6,190 nt of DNA from NCBI GenBank assembly GCA_033720695.1, contig JAWWCA010000209.1, positions 1 to 6,190 on the forward strand. Direction: 5' to 3'. A model generated the notes under the pieces. The model was not told the origin of the DNA, did not search any database, and was given only the letters and a program-made list of their open reading frames with translations. The stretch is from DATGQT01 sp033720695. GTDB taxonomy: Bacteria; Bacteroidota; Rhodothermia; Rhodothermales; Rubricoccaceae. Positions 4,669-6,190 of this stretch are shown piece by piece. The translations under genes were made by a program, and so were the position numbers. Position 1 is the first letter of the stretch. Each line of letters opens with the position of its first letter.

Positions 4669-5472
4669 TCAGGCGTCGCTGCGGTCCGCTCGGAGGGTGA
4701 CCTCGCCGGCGGAGAGCGTGCGGAGCCCGCCGGCCGTGGCGAGGCGGAGGGCGCCGGTGCTGGCGACGCCGAGGACGGTCCCGCGGAGCGGGGCGTCCTG
4801 CTTGCCTGAGAACGCGACGGTCACTTCCTGCCCGCGCCCCACCATCCGGCGCTCGAAGGCAGCGCGCAGCGCCTCGTCCTCGCCGGCGAGTAGGGCGTCG
4901 TAGCGGCGTTCGAGGGCGAGGAGGAGGTCGGCGAGGAGGGCCGCCCGGGGGAGCGGCCGGCCCACCTCGAGCGCGAGCGACGTGGCGCGCTCTGCGACCT
5001 CGGCGGGGAAGTCGGTCTGGTTCACGTTGAGGCCGAGGCCGAGGACGAGGGTGGGGCCGGCGCCCGGCGTCAGGCTCCCTTCGAGGAGGAGGCCGGCCAC
5101 CTTGCGCCGGCCGAGGAGCACGTCGTTGGGCCACTTGAGATGGGGCTCGGCCGGGGCCGTCCAGGCGGCGACGGTCTCGGCCACCGCGACGCCGGCCGCG
5201 AGCGGGACGAGGCCGAGCCGGTCGGCGGCGAGGGCCGGGCGGAGCACGAGGGAGACGAGCACGTTGAGCCCGCGGGTGTCCGACCAGGCGCGGCCGAGCC
5301 GCCCCCGTCCCGCCGTCTGGTGGTCCGTCCCGACGACGGCCCCCTCGGGCGCGCCCTCGTCGGCCCAGGCGGCTGCGTCGGCGTTCGTCGAGCCCGTTTG
5401 CGCGGACCACCGCAGCGCGCGTCCGAAGCGCTCGGTCCGGAGGAGCGGCGGGAGGTCGGTGGCGAGGGACAC
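4669..5472 (-). CDS. birA: Biotin-[acetyl-CoA-carboxylase] ligase, without DNA-binding domain
   Basis: The enzyme makes biotinyl-5'-AMP and transfers biotin to a lysine of the carrier protein of acetyl-CoA carboxylase. Visible motifs in the 267 residues: TGSTN (26-30), the adenylate-binding loop AGRGRLGRAW (54-63), KWPNDV (113-118), KVAGLLLE (124-131) and GLGLNVNQ (145-152). A small C-terminal beta domain of about 50 residues (EVTVAFSG onward) closes the protein. The N-terminal winged helix found in E. coli BirA is absent, so this is the short group I ligase and should not repress a biotin operon. The start is GTG at 5472, 8 bases after the stop of the upstream lipoprotein gene; no in-frame ATG lies near the motif-bearing N-terminus. 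Several other frames are open across this GC-rich gene but lack any family motif. Confidence 0.95.
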   Translation of the reverse strand: MSLATDLPPLLRTERFGRALRWSAQTGSTNADAAAWADEGAPEGAVVGTDHQTAGRGRLGRAWSDTRGLNVLVSLVLRPALAADRLGLVPLAAGVAVAETVAAWTAPAEPHLKWPNDVLLGRRKVAGLLLEGSLTPGAGPTLVLGLGLNVNQTDFPAEVAERATSLALEVGRPLPRAALLADLLLALERRYDALLAGEDEALRAAFERRMVGRGQEVTVAFSGKQDAPLRGTVLGVASTGALRLATAGGLRTLSAGEVTLRADRSDA

Positions 5473-5480
5473 GCGAGCGG

Positions 5481-6190
5481 CTACGGGTGAGGGCGCACGT
5501 CGCGGACGCGCTGGGCGAGCCGGAGCCGGCGTGGCGACGCGCCCGGGACGTCGACCGTCGTCTCGACCACAGCGGAGTCGAGGACGAACGCGCCGCCGGG
5601 ACCGGGGCGGAGTCGGACGCTGGCCTCGGCGGTCTCGTCGTAGAGGACGGACGCCGAGCGTCGCACGACCTCGGCGCCCAGGATGCGGTCGGTGCGGGGG
5701 GCGAGGAGGAACCGGGCGCGGCGGATGACCTGCTCGCCGCCGGCCTCCGGCCGGAGCACTGCCTCGACGACGCGGTGGCGCGCGCCGCCGAGGAGGGTGT
5801 CGGCGAGGCGGTAACGGTAATCCTCGCGCGAGCGAGCGGAGAGGAAGGCGGGCTCGTCGGGGAGGAGCGCCGGGAGCGGGTCCACCAGCCGAACCGTCGC
5901 GTCCCAGCCCTGGGCCATCGCCTCGTCGCCCTCCGACGAGACGAGCCGCTCCGCGATGCCGTCGTCGGTGGGGTGGCGCTCGACGGTGCGGGAAGCCGCG
6001 CGGGCGCCCGCCCCGTCGTGCGCCGAGAGGCGGACCTCCGCGGTGTAGGCGTATCGGTCGAGACGGCTGTAGGCCTCGGCGATGGCGGAGACGTCGAGCC
6101 GGGTGAGGAGGGCGAAGGCCTCGTCGTCGCCCTCCTCGGGAGGAGGGGCGGGGGGGTCTGCGCAGGCCGCGATGGGCAGCAGGCCGGTGA
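5481..6190 (-). CDS. Lipoprotein, possibly LolA/LolB-like fold; 5' end beyond the window
   Basis: The frame runs from the right edge to TAG at 5483-5481, giving about 235 visible residues. Reading in from the edge gives TGLLPIAACADPPAPPPEEG: the end of a hydrophobic signal peptide with lipobox IAAC, Cys codon 6164-6162. Only the first residues of the signal are missing, and the mature lipoprotein would have 227 residues. After a Pro/Glu linker comes a helical segment (AFALLTRLDVSAIAEAYSRL) and then a strand-rich region with paired motifs (ARFLLAPRTDRILGAEVVRR, ASVRLRPGPGGAFVLDSAVV). This vaguely resembles the half-barrel of LolA/LolB-type proteins; I do not recognise the exact family. The internal ATG at 5918 is not the start, because the frame and the signal continue upstream. 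birA starts 8 bases after the stop, suggesting one operon. Confidence 0.8.
   Translation of the reverse strand, partial: TGLLPIAACADPPAPPPEEGDDEAFALLTRLDVSAIAEAYSRLDRYAYTAEVRLSAHDGAGARAASRTVERHPTDDGIAERLVSSEGDEAMAQGWDATVRLVDPLPALLPDEPAFLSARSREDYRYRLADTLLGGARHRVVEAVLRPEAGGEQVIRRARFLLAPRTDRILGAEVVRRSASVLYDETAEASVRLRPGPGGAFVLDSAVVETTVDVPGASPRRLRLAQRVRDVRPHP

Noticed and set aside
4445..5410. Minus-strand frame of 321 codons over birA and coaX
   Set aside because: An Arg/Pro/Gly-rich translation in a shifted frame; birA and coaX motifs are in the other frames.
3928..5728. Plus-strand frames of 293, 248 and 116 codons opposite the birA-coaX operon
   Set aside because: Antisense to well-supported genes, with no motif and the composition of reversed GC-rich codons.

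Overview
The window is GC-rich bacterial chromosome from what looks like a high-GC member of the Bacteroidota/Rhodothermota, such as Rhodothermia. Three things point there, none conclusive. None of the protein genes whose starts are visible has a purine-rich Shine-Dalgarno site. A tiny, extremely basic ribosome-type protein of the AURKAIP1/COX24 (mS38-like) family, of the form common in Bacteroidota, is present. The tmRNA encodes the tag ANDYSYALAA, a canonical A-N-D...A-L-A-A tag. This is core chromosome: I see no insertion sequence, prophage, CRISPR array or tRNA gene.

Layout from left to right. Positions 1-176 (minus) hold the N-terminal part of an unrecognised protein that runs off the left edge. 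Positions 262-632 (minus) are the tmRNA gene ssrA, ended by a 16-bp terminator hairpin that also appears to carry part of the next gene's promoter. Positions 708-1184 (minus) encode a small lipoprotein of unknown function. Positions 1227-1433 (minus) contain no credible gene but have a promoter-like -10 box, a nested set of long-range stems and a strong intrinsic terminator; this looks like an unannotated structured RNA of about 205 nt. From 1582 the plus strand carries the 31-residue mS38-like gene with its own terminator, then a YtxH-type membrane protein, a YaaA-family protein and uridine kinase (udk).

The right third (3886-6190) is on the minus strand and looks like one operon: a lipoprotein whose start is beyond the edge, then biotin-protein ligase (birA), then type III pantothenate kinase (coaX). 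The stop codons of udk and coaX overlap on opposite strands in one CTAG.

Functionally this is housekeeping. tmRNA rescues stalled ribosomes and the mS38-like peptide is probably ribosomal. Udk salvages pyrimidine nucleosides. CoaX makes phosphopantothenate for coenzyme A, and BirA attaches biotin to acetyl-CoA carboxylase, so those two both serve acyl-CoA metabolism. YaaA links to peroxide/iron stress. The least explained part is the intergenic stretch 1185-1581 with its candidate RNA; next come the tandem repeat and inverted repeat in front of the left-edge gene.
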